Positions 12,886-25,200 of a DNA stretch of 64,000 nucleotides are shown here, one piece after another. The stretch lies in NCBI GenBank assembly GCA_008711295.1, contig VUYV01000004.1, positions 1,509,920 through 1,573,919 on the forward strand, in the 5' to 3' direction. The notes under the pieces are model-generated. The model had not been told where the DNA came from and made no database searches. It was given only the letters and a program-made list of their open reading frames with translations. Position 1 is the stretch's first letter; each line of letters starts with the position of its first letter. The position numbers and the translations under genes were made by a program. Source of the DNA: Anarhynchus alexandrinus (taxonomy: Eukaryota; Chordata; Aves; Charadriiformes; Charadriidae).

Positions 12886-13670
12886 ATGCAAACCCTGTCA
12901 CTGCAGCCTATTTCTAAATAGCCTACTAATTTGTCTTGTCTGTAGCTTTTTTCTTTTGATCTCCAGAGCTATTCAGTTCTTTCTAGAGATGACTTGTTGC
13001 AGTTTGCTTTGGTTTGAACTGGGCTTTGAAACTAGTGACCAGGATGCACCACACTTCTGCACAAGATCTTGAAGAAACTGCAGGGTAATTTATGAGGCAA
13101 GCTACCAGTCTTCAAAGGATAACATCTTTTCAGCAGCAGTCCCTTTTCTTCAAAGGAAAATTTGCCTTTGCTTTGTGAACTTCCATTTTTATATATATAC
13201 ATATAAAAAAATATTTATTTTACACCCACCATGTCTGGCATGATGTGTGTATAAAGGCCAAATGAAAGCAATTGCCCTCAAAGTGTTGGAAGAGAAGTTG
13301 TCTGAAGATGACTGCTCCCAAGCCCTCTGCAATTTAAAGAGGGATTGTAATATGCTCTATGGAAGCAACCAGCAAGGGCTGGCCTCCCACAGGCCAGCAT
13401 TCGAGCAGGAGCAGACAGCATGCCAACATCTGACAGAGGAATGGAACCTGTGGGGATGACTCTGGCAGCAAGGGGTCTCCAGGGAAAACAAGCTCAAGCA
13501 GATAATTAGAAAGGCAGGATTGTAGTGCTGGCCTGGGAAAGTTGTGGCTCTGCCCTGCTGGCTGATGCTGGACAACTCATTTCACTGGCCCACTTTTGTG
13601 ACTGGAGCTACTTGGAAAATACCAGAATGACCCTAATGTGCCCCCATCAAAACTCTCCAATGCTGTCCCC
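12886..13670 (+). repeat. Direct 785-bp duplication, copy 2
   Basis: Second copy of the 12100-12884 segment, near-identical throughout, with G at 13133 where copy 1 has A at 12347. Sequence then continues uniquely with 'tgctgttaaatacagg'. The duplicated 70- and 72-codon open frames inside are by-products of the duplication and not genes. Confidence 0.95.
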
Positions 13671-16600
13671 TGCTGTTAAATACAGGACTGAGGAATGGCC
13701 TTGGATACAGCCTCCAGGCTGATCTGTCTCCCTCCTTCCCACAGCAAGGCTTTCCAGGCAGCAAACTGCTTGCCTGAGCAGGCCAGAGGGTGCACAGGAG
13801 AGCCTGCTAACGCTGTGTGGTCTGGACTTGCTCGGGCATTGCAGTATGCTGATGGGTAGCCTCCAGCTGTCCCACAGCTGTGCTTCTGGTTCACAGCCTC
13901 AATGGGCAACGAACCTGGCCTTGGAAGCAGCCAAGAGGTGTGTCAGAAGCAGTGGCTGATACTGTGCTGACCCAACAAACTCTAAACACCGCCCCCACCA
14001 AATAAGAGGACATACTTCTCAGAGGATGGAGTAAATGGATGTGGTCAATGTGAGGCAAATGGTGCTTTCACTACCCCAGGCAAAGATCAGGAATGCATCT
14101 GCCCTGACCTCTACATGCTAAAGGACATGAAGAGCCTAGGAATGGCCTGGATGTGCACTGCAATGATCCCAGCCCCATCCTTCCCTCCACGTGTTCCTGC
14201 AACAACTCCCTCTTTTCCTAAGGAAAGCTGCATCCTTATACTAAGTACCTTCTTCTGAGTGCTGGGACAATGAAAATGGATCATAGGTCTTGCTGAAATT
14301 AGTCCTAAGATGGGGACTCAGCCATTCTGGAGCACAGATGGGGTCAGGTCAGGTTTTTCCCTACAAACAGGAGAAGCCATGTGGTTTTCGTATAATTTGG
14401 AACGTTTTCTTATGGAATGAAGATTGATTAGATGCCTGGAGTTCCCCAGAAACAATGTTGATAGTGTTAGCAGCCTGCACACCACAAGAACCCATTCATA
14501 AAAAAAAATAATCCTAATTTTAAAATTTATTTTTTTTTAACTTTATGTTCTTGGAAAAAGAAGCTTATTGGGTAACTATCAGAGTTCCTCTTTCATCACC
14601 TTGTCATAAATCCCACAGGCTCTGAATTCCTTTAACAATCTCTCAGTTAAATTGTGATCTGCCTATTCTAATAAATAAACCTTTTTTTCCTTTCCCCCCC
14701 AAAAGCTGGAAACAGCCAAGTAGTTGCTCCCCCTTGCCCTTGCTCTGAGTTCTGCTAATTGAGACATCAAAGCAGATGGAAAATCAAGGCTGTGCCTGTA
14801 CAATCCCTGGGCATTAACCTCTCTCTCTAGACCATTTTCAAACACGGCAATTAACTTTTGCGGGCACAGGTCCTCCTCTGAAGTTTGAGCTCTACATTAT
14901 ATACTTCTATCACTATTTCTGTGAATGATGAAATAGCTGCTGTCTTTCACCCTGAGGTGGCTGTACCTTGATGGCAGGTGATGTGTTTCTGCGTATATTT
15001 CATGCAAACTCTGACAGGCAAACTGACATCCCAATCCAGTTCCAAACCAAAGCCATGCTGTTGCTATAAGGAGTGAACCCCCCCAGCCCCTCAGCACCCG
15101 GAGGCTTTTCCATCTTCACAAGAGCACTGACAGGTAAATCTGATAGTGCAAACTGTGAAAGACACTGTAGAATCAGGTCAGAAATGTTATTGCTGTACAG
15201 GGTAAATAAATGAAGAAACTGCTGAAAATTCATAGACAATGAGGGTGCACCCCTGGGCAGATAGGAAGCAGTGTCACCTTAACTACATTGGGTTGGTGCT
15301 TTGCCCCCTTATGGAGGCCTGCAGGACTGCTTTATGCAAAGACACCAAGATCCTAGTGCAGGTGACCAACTCAGCCCTCCAGGCCTTGTTACCTCTTCAT
15401 GTTAGCTGCTGGGCTGCCAGGCCTCCACAGCTAACGTCCCTGGGCTAGCTAAATCCTCTACAACCAGCATGCTTGCCTTCTACAGCAGCAACATACCCTG
15501 AGGCATCCAGGCAGAAATCATCACAACAGCAGCCGTTGTAGTTGCTCTGATCAATGTGAGACCACTGTGTAGCTGATCACTGTTGGCTCAGAAAATGGAT
15601 GGGAAGAGCTGCACTGTATATTTAGCTGCCTTCCTCACCTGGATCTGGAGAAATAACAGAGCAAGTCCACAGGAGGTTTGGTTTAGGAGGTGAGAGAGGT
15701 GTGCAGTTTCAGTGGGGAAAGAATATTATGTATTCTTCCCCACACTGCCAAACTTGGCAGGGAAACAATTACAGGGGTTTCCCTGCCTGCCCCAAAGGCA
15801 GAAACAGATCTGCCATAGCAGAGAGGACGAAGAAGGGAAGGGGTGAATGATCTCCCTTCCTCCGTACTGTCTGTTGTGACAAGCGTGCCATGGATTACAA
15901 CATGACGGGTAGCAACGTGACGGGTAGCCACGGGGGCACCCCCTCTCCATTATTCACCCAATACGAATGATGCAGCTGCTCCCCAGATTTACCCAGATCA
16001 TTTAAACATTGCAAAGAAACACAGGAACATCTGCATGATGGCGATTCTGTGCTCTGCATTTGCTCCACCATGAAGCAATGTCTAATTCACATTGAGCCCC
16101 ATGGATATAAACATTTCACTTACATACTGAGAAAAGATAGTGCCAGGCCTCCCAGCGGGCACAAAGTGTCCGCAGCACTTTTGTAGCTGGTTGGACAGGG
16201 TAACATATGTGTACCCAGGTTATACAGAGCAAACAGGATGCATAAATTAATGTTGCCCTTGGGCAAGAACAGATCAGGTGGTGCTTGTTTTCTCCCTAAT
16301 TTGCTGGCATAGTCCTTCTGCTGGTGAATAACCACAGCAAACCCCCCTGGCACATTTTCACTCATATTTAGCTCAGGCCTCTGAACACTGAACATTCAGG
16401 AGAGAGGCTGAAATGGGACCAGGCTTCAATAAAAAGTTGGCCCCTAACACACACATTTAGCTGCTCTATGCGCTGAACACATGATTGTGCTTAGGACGAT
16501 ATACTGATCCCCAAAAGGGTTTGCAGGTTTCCTTGTGCAGTGGATGGTGGCAAAGTGCCAGTGACTGACACGGCTCATAAGTCCCATTTCTCCACAGCTT

Positions 16601-19600
16601 CTGCCTCCCCCTGTCAGATAGGACAGTCCCACTAAGGCAGACACAAAATACAGCCTTAGAATAACTGCATGTAATCTGTCCCTGATTTAGAGGACCTGGG
16701 TTGAACACTGTAGGTTCAGGAAATATCGGTGGTAAAGGACAGAAATCTGCATCTTTCCCTCTTGAGGTATCTGTATGAGTTACTTCACATCCCTGGACAA
16801 TGCAGAGTGGAGGTGTGACATGCCCCCAGCTCTGAATGTGTCCCTGCTGCCCTCAGCCGTGGTACTTCACAGTAACCCACGGGACAACTGAGCAGAGGTC
16901 CTGATTCACCCAACCACATTTGGCGCGTGCTTCAGTTCTTCAGTGATAGGGTACCGGTGTGTGATGTTCGCTGCAATGTATGACAACATAAGCATCTGAC
17001 ACCCTGGCTCCTACTTTTAGAATTAGTCTGTTTGTCCAATGGATGATTAGAAGTGACCCTCACTTTTGGCAGGAGGAGTCTCTCAAAAACACACGCTGTC
17101 AGGACCCCATTTCTTCTCCTTCTCCACCCCAGGTGCTGGGGGGTTGGCTCGTTTTCAACCTACAGTGACCCACGCCTACTGCTGAGACCCAGCAAAGTTT
17201 GCTGCATGTCCAAGTCCTAGAGAAAGAGCCCAGCCATCATACTCAGCTTGGGAAGCACAGACAAGCACCAGAGCTTCTCTCCAAAGCTTCCTGGCAGGCT
17301 CTGACTTGGAGGAGAGGGAGAGAAAGAAGAAATTTGAAAACACCCTTTCCCCTTTCAGAGAAGTGTGCTGGAAATAGGTCTGCCTGCCAGCTCTTGCGGT
17401 GTAGTTGCCAGGCAGTAGTACTGCTTTGCAGTCCAGGATCAACAAACTACACATTTGTATTCTCACCAGGGCCAGCATTATTACTGCCACAACTTAACAC
17501 CCTTAAACAGAGACTGCTGCAGCTGTGAGAGCCGTCTTGGGAATCAGGACAATCACAGCAACCAGTTGATGAAGGACCCACAGAAGAGAAGAGTGGCTGT
17601 TATTTACCTCATGGGATGAGTGAAACTCTTTCCTGTTGCATGTAGGAAACAAAATATCTGGTACACAGATGGATGGAAAAAGATGTGTAGGAAGGAAATG
17701 GACCGATCAGCTGTAGACGGAGCCCTTTGGATGGACTGCCTGGTGGCTTGACCACAGCCAACAACATTGCTTCAGCAGGATGCTCTCACTAGCACTGTGG
17801 GAATTAGGATTGCCATCCACCACAATCTGTCAGCATTAACAAGCCCACTGCCACCTGACCAAGAGCCTCTAACTTTCTCTGTCTCTCCTCATCACCTTGT
17901 CTCTCTCCCTCTGCCTTCATATCCTGACATGGTACAACCACCTATTCTTCACTGTATCTTCCCAGATCTCATGTGCCAAACACACTCCTTCTCCATCACA
18001 ATTGTCTTTTTCAGAAAAGCAACCCCAACTTACTGACGCTGGGAAGGGTCCATAAAGGCAAAATCCTTGGAATCTTCTGCACACCATTTCCCAATTGAGT
18101 CAAAGATGCATTAGACCATGAAAATTAGCATAAACTTGACTACATCTACTACACCTAGACTACTAAATATGCATCACGCAGATGAGAATATTGTTTGTTT
18201 TGAATCTAAACAATGTTGCAGAAAGCGTGGCCACTCATAAAAACTCCGCAACGGCAAGTGACCAGTTACTTGTGTTCAGCTCTAACGATTCATCAGCCAG
18301 TAAGCAGTAACAGACACAATTAAACTCTTGTGGCAGTAGAAATAAAATTGAGATGCTGGAAATTCTTTGCTTTTACCACACACAGATCTGACTCAGGTCA
18401 TTGCAGAGAGTTGGAGCAGGCTCCAGGTGAAAGGGTTTAGGCATGGTAATCACAGCATGAGATTCGCTGTCAGTATTTGCAGAGCAATCCCTTCACGGTG
18501 CATAGCAATAGGCAGGGCGAATGAGAGGATAGCGATTCATTGTGTCCAAGGGCTTTCTTTTCACTCTTGATTCCTGTGAACCTCTCAGAACATGGACAGG
18601 ATACAATTTTGGAAAAGTGCAAATTCTGTGCTTTGACCATTTTTTCTTCTCTTTTGGGACGGCAACTGTTGCTGGCCCACAAAACTACTGTTGCAGACAA
18701 ACTGCATCACGGAGGGACCTGTCCATCTCCTAGGACTGAGGATGACAGTGTTATATATTCCAGGAGTTATTACTGCTGCAAAACCTCCTGAAGAGAAAAC
18801 CAGATCATCTCTCAAGACAACATCTTCCATCTAAACCTTGGGGTTGATGCTTCAGAGAAATTCTCCATCAAGAGCTCTTAACATTGAGCTTGTAGAATGC
18901 TATCTTCCCCCTTGTTTATTTCAACAAACAGCAAAAGATACCCTGGCCACAGAAGTGGCCAATCACCTCATCACCTCCTCTCTTACAAGCTCATACCTAC
19001 GTACCACCATGGTTGCTGTAAAGCTGTGGACGGCTCCAAATCAGGATTTATTTTTAGGTTTCCAGACTGTGTATGTTCCTGCCAAAAGAGCCTGGTCCAA
19101 AGTTTATTCAAGTCCACGATAAAAATGTCTAATGGCGTGAATGACCTCTGGATAAGCTCCAAAGACTGTGCACTGATATTAGCAGTGGGGCTGGCTGGGG
19201 ATTCCCTTTGGGAAGACTGCCCAGTAAAGAGGCGGTTTTCACAAAATTGAAATTTTCAGGGAGAAAAACATCCCGATTTTGAACCTTCTTTCCTTTCAGA
19301 ATAAAGAAATAAAAATACACTTTTTTTTCCTTTCAATTAAGAAAGTCAAGAAGCAGTATTTTCTTCAGGGCCAGTTGGAACAAAATCAGAAAACTATGTT
19401 TTGGTTTGAATGTGTTCAATAAACCATTAAAACCTCATTTCCCTATAAGTACACTGCCTCACTGGGGCTGTGGTTTAGATGTCTCATCTTTCCCGCAGGC
19501 TGTTTCCTAGAGGACTACATCTGCCATGATGCAGAGTGGACTCTAAGGCCTGTGAGACATGATAGCAGCTACGTACTGTCCCCTGAAAAATATTGGTATT

Positions 19601-21819
19601 AAGTTCCTGGATGAGAGCTGCCAGGAGGAAATAAAATTCATGGCTGATATTCAGGGTTGAATGGAGTTAAAGCAAAGCTTTTGGGGTTAATTGAACAAAC
19701 TAAAGTGAAGCATGTCAATTTGGAGCATGCCAAAACATTTACTTTTGATCAAAAAATGTCAGAGTAAAACTTACTTCCCTTTGCAAACCTAGATGTTTTC
19801 AAATTTTATTCCATGAAAAATTTGGAAACATTGATGGTTCTTCACAGCCAGAGAGAGAAACAAAGGTTTCAAGGGAGCAAACCTCCCTTTCATGGCACTG
19901 CAATTAGTAAGAAAGCAAGAAAGGTGAGGAAGAAAGGAGATGCAAGAAGCTTACTGCTCTGTAGCTGAAAAGCCCTGCAGAAATGAACACCAAACATCCA
20001 CCCTCTCTCAGCAGCTGTCTGCCTCGTATTTCCAGGATTCTTTCCCAGGATAACAACAGGCCGGAGAGATTAAAGAATTGCCAGCTGATGAGAGATATTT
20101 TTGAGTAACCACTTCCCTGGATGCCCCAGCTCACCATGGCAAGAACACATCTCCAGGGCTTTGTAGGCTCTCTCAGATCTAATTTGACCTTCATTGCACC
20201 ATTGTCTTCCCAGGAGTTATTCATGGTTCAACTGAGGGAGGCCAGAATTCATTCCTGTCTCACATACTCGCCACCCAGTTGACAGGCAGTATGAACGTCA
20301 AGTGCCATGTGGAGCAAGCGCTGGGAAAATCACCTCTTGATCTCATTGAAGGTGGTCCTCAAACCAGGTCACGCTTGAGAGAACTGGCAGGGAGAATGAG
20401 GAGAGGCTGGGCTGCAGCTGTCTGTGTTAGGGCGGTCTCCAGTTCAGAAGAATATTTACCTTTCTCTCGCTGCCAATTTTGAAGCCTTTATAAATACCAC
20501 ACCTAAATAAAATGGAATAAAATAAATGATCCTCTTCAGGCACCCCACGCCCTTCCATCACTCCCCCTAAGAACATCTCAACATCCAAGGGCTGCAGGGA
20601 TGCATGGGGGAGGAAATTATTGTTAAAAATAACCACTATAGGGAGGAAAACTGGGTTGGAAGCAAGGAAGAGGTTCCATTTCCTTCCAAGAATCAAGTGA
20701 ACAATGTCACCCCAGAGCCTGCTGTGCAGTCATCGGTGACTTCTGCAGCATTGCGTGTAGCCTGCAGCAGCACAGATGGAATCTGGACATTGTGTGGGGA
20801 AGCAGACAGCCCCTTCCCTGCCACATGTCCAGTGACAATACTTCACAAACATCCCATCCCATCCTCATTGGTAAGTCTGTCCCTTGATGTGCAAGGTTCT
20901 GTTTTGCCATGAAGCACAAAACTTAATTTTCTAACTATTTGGCAATATGCCTTTGTCCTGTGAATGTTCCTGGGCTCCACCACAGATTGAGGGCTATTCC
21001 CTGAGGGTCTAATGCTCACAGACAGATATTTGCCAATTCTTAGCAGGTTATAAGAGCTCCAGATATTTAGCCACCTTTCCTGAAGAAGGTGCTCAACTAG
21101 AGATGAGACTGAAGGTAGATGCAGTGCTAATTAGCTCTGAATCAAATGTGGTTCAAAACACAGCTCTTAGGAGAGGATAATGCCACTCACCTCTGAACTG
21201 GACCATGCGGTCTGTAAATGTCAGCTCTGGAATATACACTACAGTGTGGTATTTACAGCACCCTTTTATTATTGCTGCTATTATTGTTGTTATTTTCCTT
21301 TTTACCTGAATGTTTGGGGACTGTGGCAGGAGAGGTCTGTACATCTGGAAAGCGTCAGATTTAACGCCCAAAGTCACCAGCCCAGGTCAGCTAAAAGTAC
21401 ATGTTTGCTTCCAGCGGCAGCTGTGCAAACTCCTGTTGCTTCGGTTGTGCAGGGCTTATGTAAAGATTCCTCAAAGACAGTGCCCTCTTTGTGAGCCCAT
21501 AGCTCTGCTGATCCCTGGCAATTCCAACCCCAGTTTCAAAAGAAACGGTCCTAAAATGGCACTCCCACCGCAAACAGATGTATTTCAGCCTCTGTCTAAG
21601 GCAGCATTCATTTCATCATGAAAAGGAAAACATCATAATTTAGGGTCACACGTCTCCTGCCTGTCAGTCAGGCACTGCCAGCTATTTTTACAGCATCCCA
21701 GGGTGTTGTGGCAGTCTAGAGAACAAGTGACACACCTTTCCAAAGGCTGTTCAGAATGCTACCACTCAGTGAGAAGCTGAGTTCCAAGCTTTGGTTTTAT
21801 CCCTGATTTTTTTTCTGAG
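13671..21819. other. Gene-free intergenic DNA
   Basis: No gene is supported. Contents include a 15-bp tandem doublet around 15899-15928 (unit 'aacgtgacgggtagc' with one variant) and many short open frames on both strands that lack motifs. A cysteine-rich frame at about 13992-14240 is discussed as a weak finding. Confidence 0.55.
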
Positions 21820-22220
21820 CAGGCTGAAGGAGTTGGGGCTGTTCAGCCTGGAGAAGAGAAGGCTCCGGGGAGATCTTATTGCGGCCTTTCAGTACCTAAA
21901 GGGGGCCTACAGGAGAGCTGGGGAAGGACTTTTTACTAGGGCATGTAGTGACAGGACAAGGGGGAATGGCTTCAAACTGGAAGAGGGCAGGTTTAGATTG
22001 AACATTAGGAAGAAGTTTTTCACTTTGAGGGTGGTGAGGCACTGGAACAGGTTGCCCAGAGAGGTTGTTGAGTCCCCATCCCTGGAGGTGTTCAAGGCCA
22101 GGCTGGACGTGGCCTTGGGCAACCTGGTCTAGTGGGAGGTGTCCCTGCCTATGGCAGGGGGGTTGGAACTCGATGATCTTCAAGGTCCTTTCCAACCTAA
22201 ACCATTCTATGATTCTATGA
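21820..22220 (+). mobile_element. CR1 LINE, 5'-truncated 3' end, younger copy
   Basis: This is the 3' terminal part of a CR1 retrotransposon. The + frame from about 21791 to 22132 stays open and reads as the C-terminus of CR1 ORF2 (reverse transcriptase polyprotein, downstream of the RT core): [17 protein letters not shown], then [12 protein letters not shown], then a segment ending [20 protein letters not shown]. The untranslated tail contains 'ggttggaactcgatgatctt', 'caaggtcctttccaacc' and the terminal duplicated octamer 'attctatgattctatga'. It is truncated at the 5' end by incomplete reverse transcription, as usual. The open frame and near-consensus tail show it is younger than the copy at 8083. 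It has no RT core and cannot move on its own. Confidence 0.95.
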
Positions 22221-25200
22221 AATAAAATATCTCTCTGTGTATTGCACATTTTTTTCTATTGTACATTGATTTTCTTTGCTTCCTGTTGCTTCATGCACGT
22301 GCCCTTCCCACCGCAAAATCTGTATTGCAGGTTCAGTGTTAGAACTTTTCTCCTGGTGCTGTGGCATGTGGGTGGACCAGATGTATCATGAGAACAAGTT
22401 CTCTCAGACCAGCAGCCAACAGCTGAACAAAACTATACATATTGTAAGAGAAGCCAAATTTCACTCAATGACCTCAGTAACTTTCAGTTGCTTCTGTTTC
22501 ACATTGAGATTGAATCTGGCCAATTTATCTAACCTAATAAACAAAATTATAATTATAAATAATCCAGTAAAACTATGGGGCATCTGAAAGAGGCACAGAG
22601 ACCATACAGAAAACAATCCCAAACATCCCTGCCTTGTAGCCAAATATATATCTGCAACGCAAACAAAACACCTCCATATTTACAGTTTGGTGGGAGTTTT
22701 GATCATGTAATAGCTTTAGGGTTCAAACCACTGCTCATTAAAGTCAACAAGAGTCTTTGCATTGGCTTTAATGAGCTCTGAGTCAAGACTGTAACATACA
22801 TAATTTTACCAAGAATTCAAAGTGGAAAAAAATCAACTCTGGTAAAGCTCTAACCTTGGTCTTTCCGAAAGTTGAATGTCTGAAGGAACCATGCTCCTCT
22901 TGCTGTGCAGTTTCAGCCTCCACGGGTAAAAAGCCCTGCTGAGCTCCTCCTGACAGTGCCAGGGTTCCTCACGCTGAAATGTCCGCTAGCAGATTTCATT
23001 ACAATAATTGCACGACAGTTAATACTACGTTGTGGAGAAAGCGGGCAAGAAAACGGAAGGGAGCAAAATCCAGATGATCAATCATCCTCTTCACTGACAC
23101 TGTCTTTATGTGGCTTGTTTTCACCGGAAATATACACCTAATAATTGCCCAGATACCTTGTTTTTTCAACATAATTTCTATGGTAAATGCCATTAGTTAC
23201 TGCGCCATGGTGATTTAAAGCTGAAAACCTACTGTGACTTGAACTAAAAGATAGATTAACTTATCTGCTTTAACAAGGAGTTGCTTGAAGTCTTGTAGGA
23301 AATACTGTATGAACTTACATTTCATATGGCCAGTAATTGCTTTTCCTGTTATTTTTCTATTAAAGAAATACAAAAGGAAATGGGAGCTGCGTGCATAATG
23401 GGGACTGGGCTGTAGTGCTTTAAATCTGCAGGTCATCAATTCAAGGTAGTTTAGCTTATGACTCCAGTGGTCTCAACCCAGCTATCAGGGGACAGGTGAC
23501 CACACTTGGCCATCCACCATTGCTAAAACCTGGATGGCAATTCAGTAAATGCAGAGAGCTTTGACTGACCAGCCTATCCCAAGCTTGAATCCCATGCCTT
23601 GGGGGTGTTGTTTCAGACCCATCTGTTAAGCAGCTGGATACAGCACGGTCAGACACTGACGAGAGGTACCTAGGTCAGTCCCCCTGAGCACCACATACAG
23701 AGAGGTCATTCTCGCTCTGTCTCTGATTATTACAGAAACCAGAAAAGGCTGAGTAGATTCCCAGTGATACAGGGTTATTCCTGGATAGCCACAGGGAGGG
23801 CCACGTGCGAGGGATCTGCTAAGAGCCTGCTGATAATGATAAACAAGAAGGAAAGTTTTCAGCAAAATGACCTCTAACAACAAATTTACTGAGTTCCATC
23901 ATCTATGGACTGATGTCCTTCAAAATGGCTCAATTCTCAACTCCAGTTCTTTCATTAGGAGAGATGCTGAGATCATGAAGCAAATGGTTTTCAGTGGGAT
24001 ATTAACTTAGACATGGGAACCAAAGACTTTTAACTTGAAAAGATCCCTAGAACTGAGAGTTCTGAGCTTTTTTTTTCCATTTGTGGACTCTCAGCAGTGA
24101 TGTAGCTCCTGTACAGTGAATTTAAGCTGACTAGAATTGCTTTTCTTGGTTTCCTTCCACAAGTGACAGGTTGACAGCTACTGCTCTTGGAAGATGGTCT
24201 TCCAATCCTCAGGTCACCATATGGTGCACAAATAATTTCTTTCATGTCATACCTGATTTAGAGCTGTAGGAAATAGAGCTAAGAGACCAGTGAAGCCATC
24301 TCTCCTATTGTCCATCACACGTCATTGTGCCGTGCCCTGTTTTCAACATGCCATATCTCAACAGACAATTTGAGAACTATGGTTGTCCTTCCAAGCTTTA
24401 GAAATGTGCTAAATGGGGTGCATACCTGGAGAAGAAATGTGCCATTGCCTGTTAGACATTACAGGAGGGAATAATGTGTCAGAAATCAAGGAGACACAAC
24501 ACTATCCCAAGAATATGAACTATAAGAGTCCTTATAATGACACCTATTTGTGGAGTCAAGAATTTAATCTGTAAGCTGTTCAGTGAAGCTTTACATCTCT
24601 TCTCTGGTCCTCATTCTAAATGATCACTTAAAAAAAAAACAACTGAAAAAAATGTTGTTTTTTTTTCCTTGGGGAGACTTATACTCACCATTATCCATGC
24701 TTCTTCCATTTTCTACAAAACTCTAGAAAATCTTAAGCTGTGAAACACTTGGTTTTTTGAAGGATATTTTAATTCTTCAGAATGGTTTTTGGTGTGCTCT
24801 TGTTTTTCTTTAACCATGCTTAGAACAGAAGCGTCCTTCCCACTGCGATATTTTCCCTTGCTTGTCACAAAACTAAGCAGACTAGAAAAACAGAAGTAGG
24901 AAACACAGTGTTTGTCTAGAAATCAGGGAGTATAAACATACTAGTGAAGAGCCACCTAGTTCCCACTCTCAATGGAAGAGTAACTGAAGGAAAGCACATT
25001 AGATGTCTTAGCAGATTGTATTCCTCCACGTGGTGTTTCTTCTCCTGCTCCCATTGCCTCTTCTTCAGGCTTTCATTCCTCCAACTCTGCTCCTTTGCAC
25101 GATTTTATCACCAGGCTTCATGAGTTATATTTTCACATACTAAGGGGTGATGCTTCCTTTGCAAACAAAACCCCAAATCTTTCCATGAAGGAGGATTTGA

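Noticed and set aside
12461..13575. Pairs of identical 70- and 72-codon frames as a duplicated gene family
   Set aside because: They are by-products of the 785-bp duplication around an N and have no protein features.
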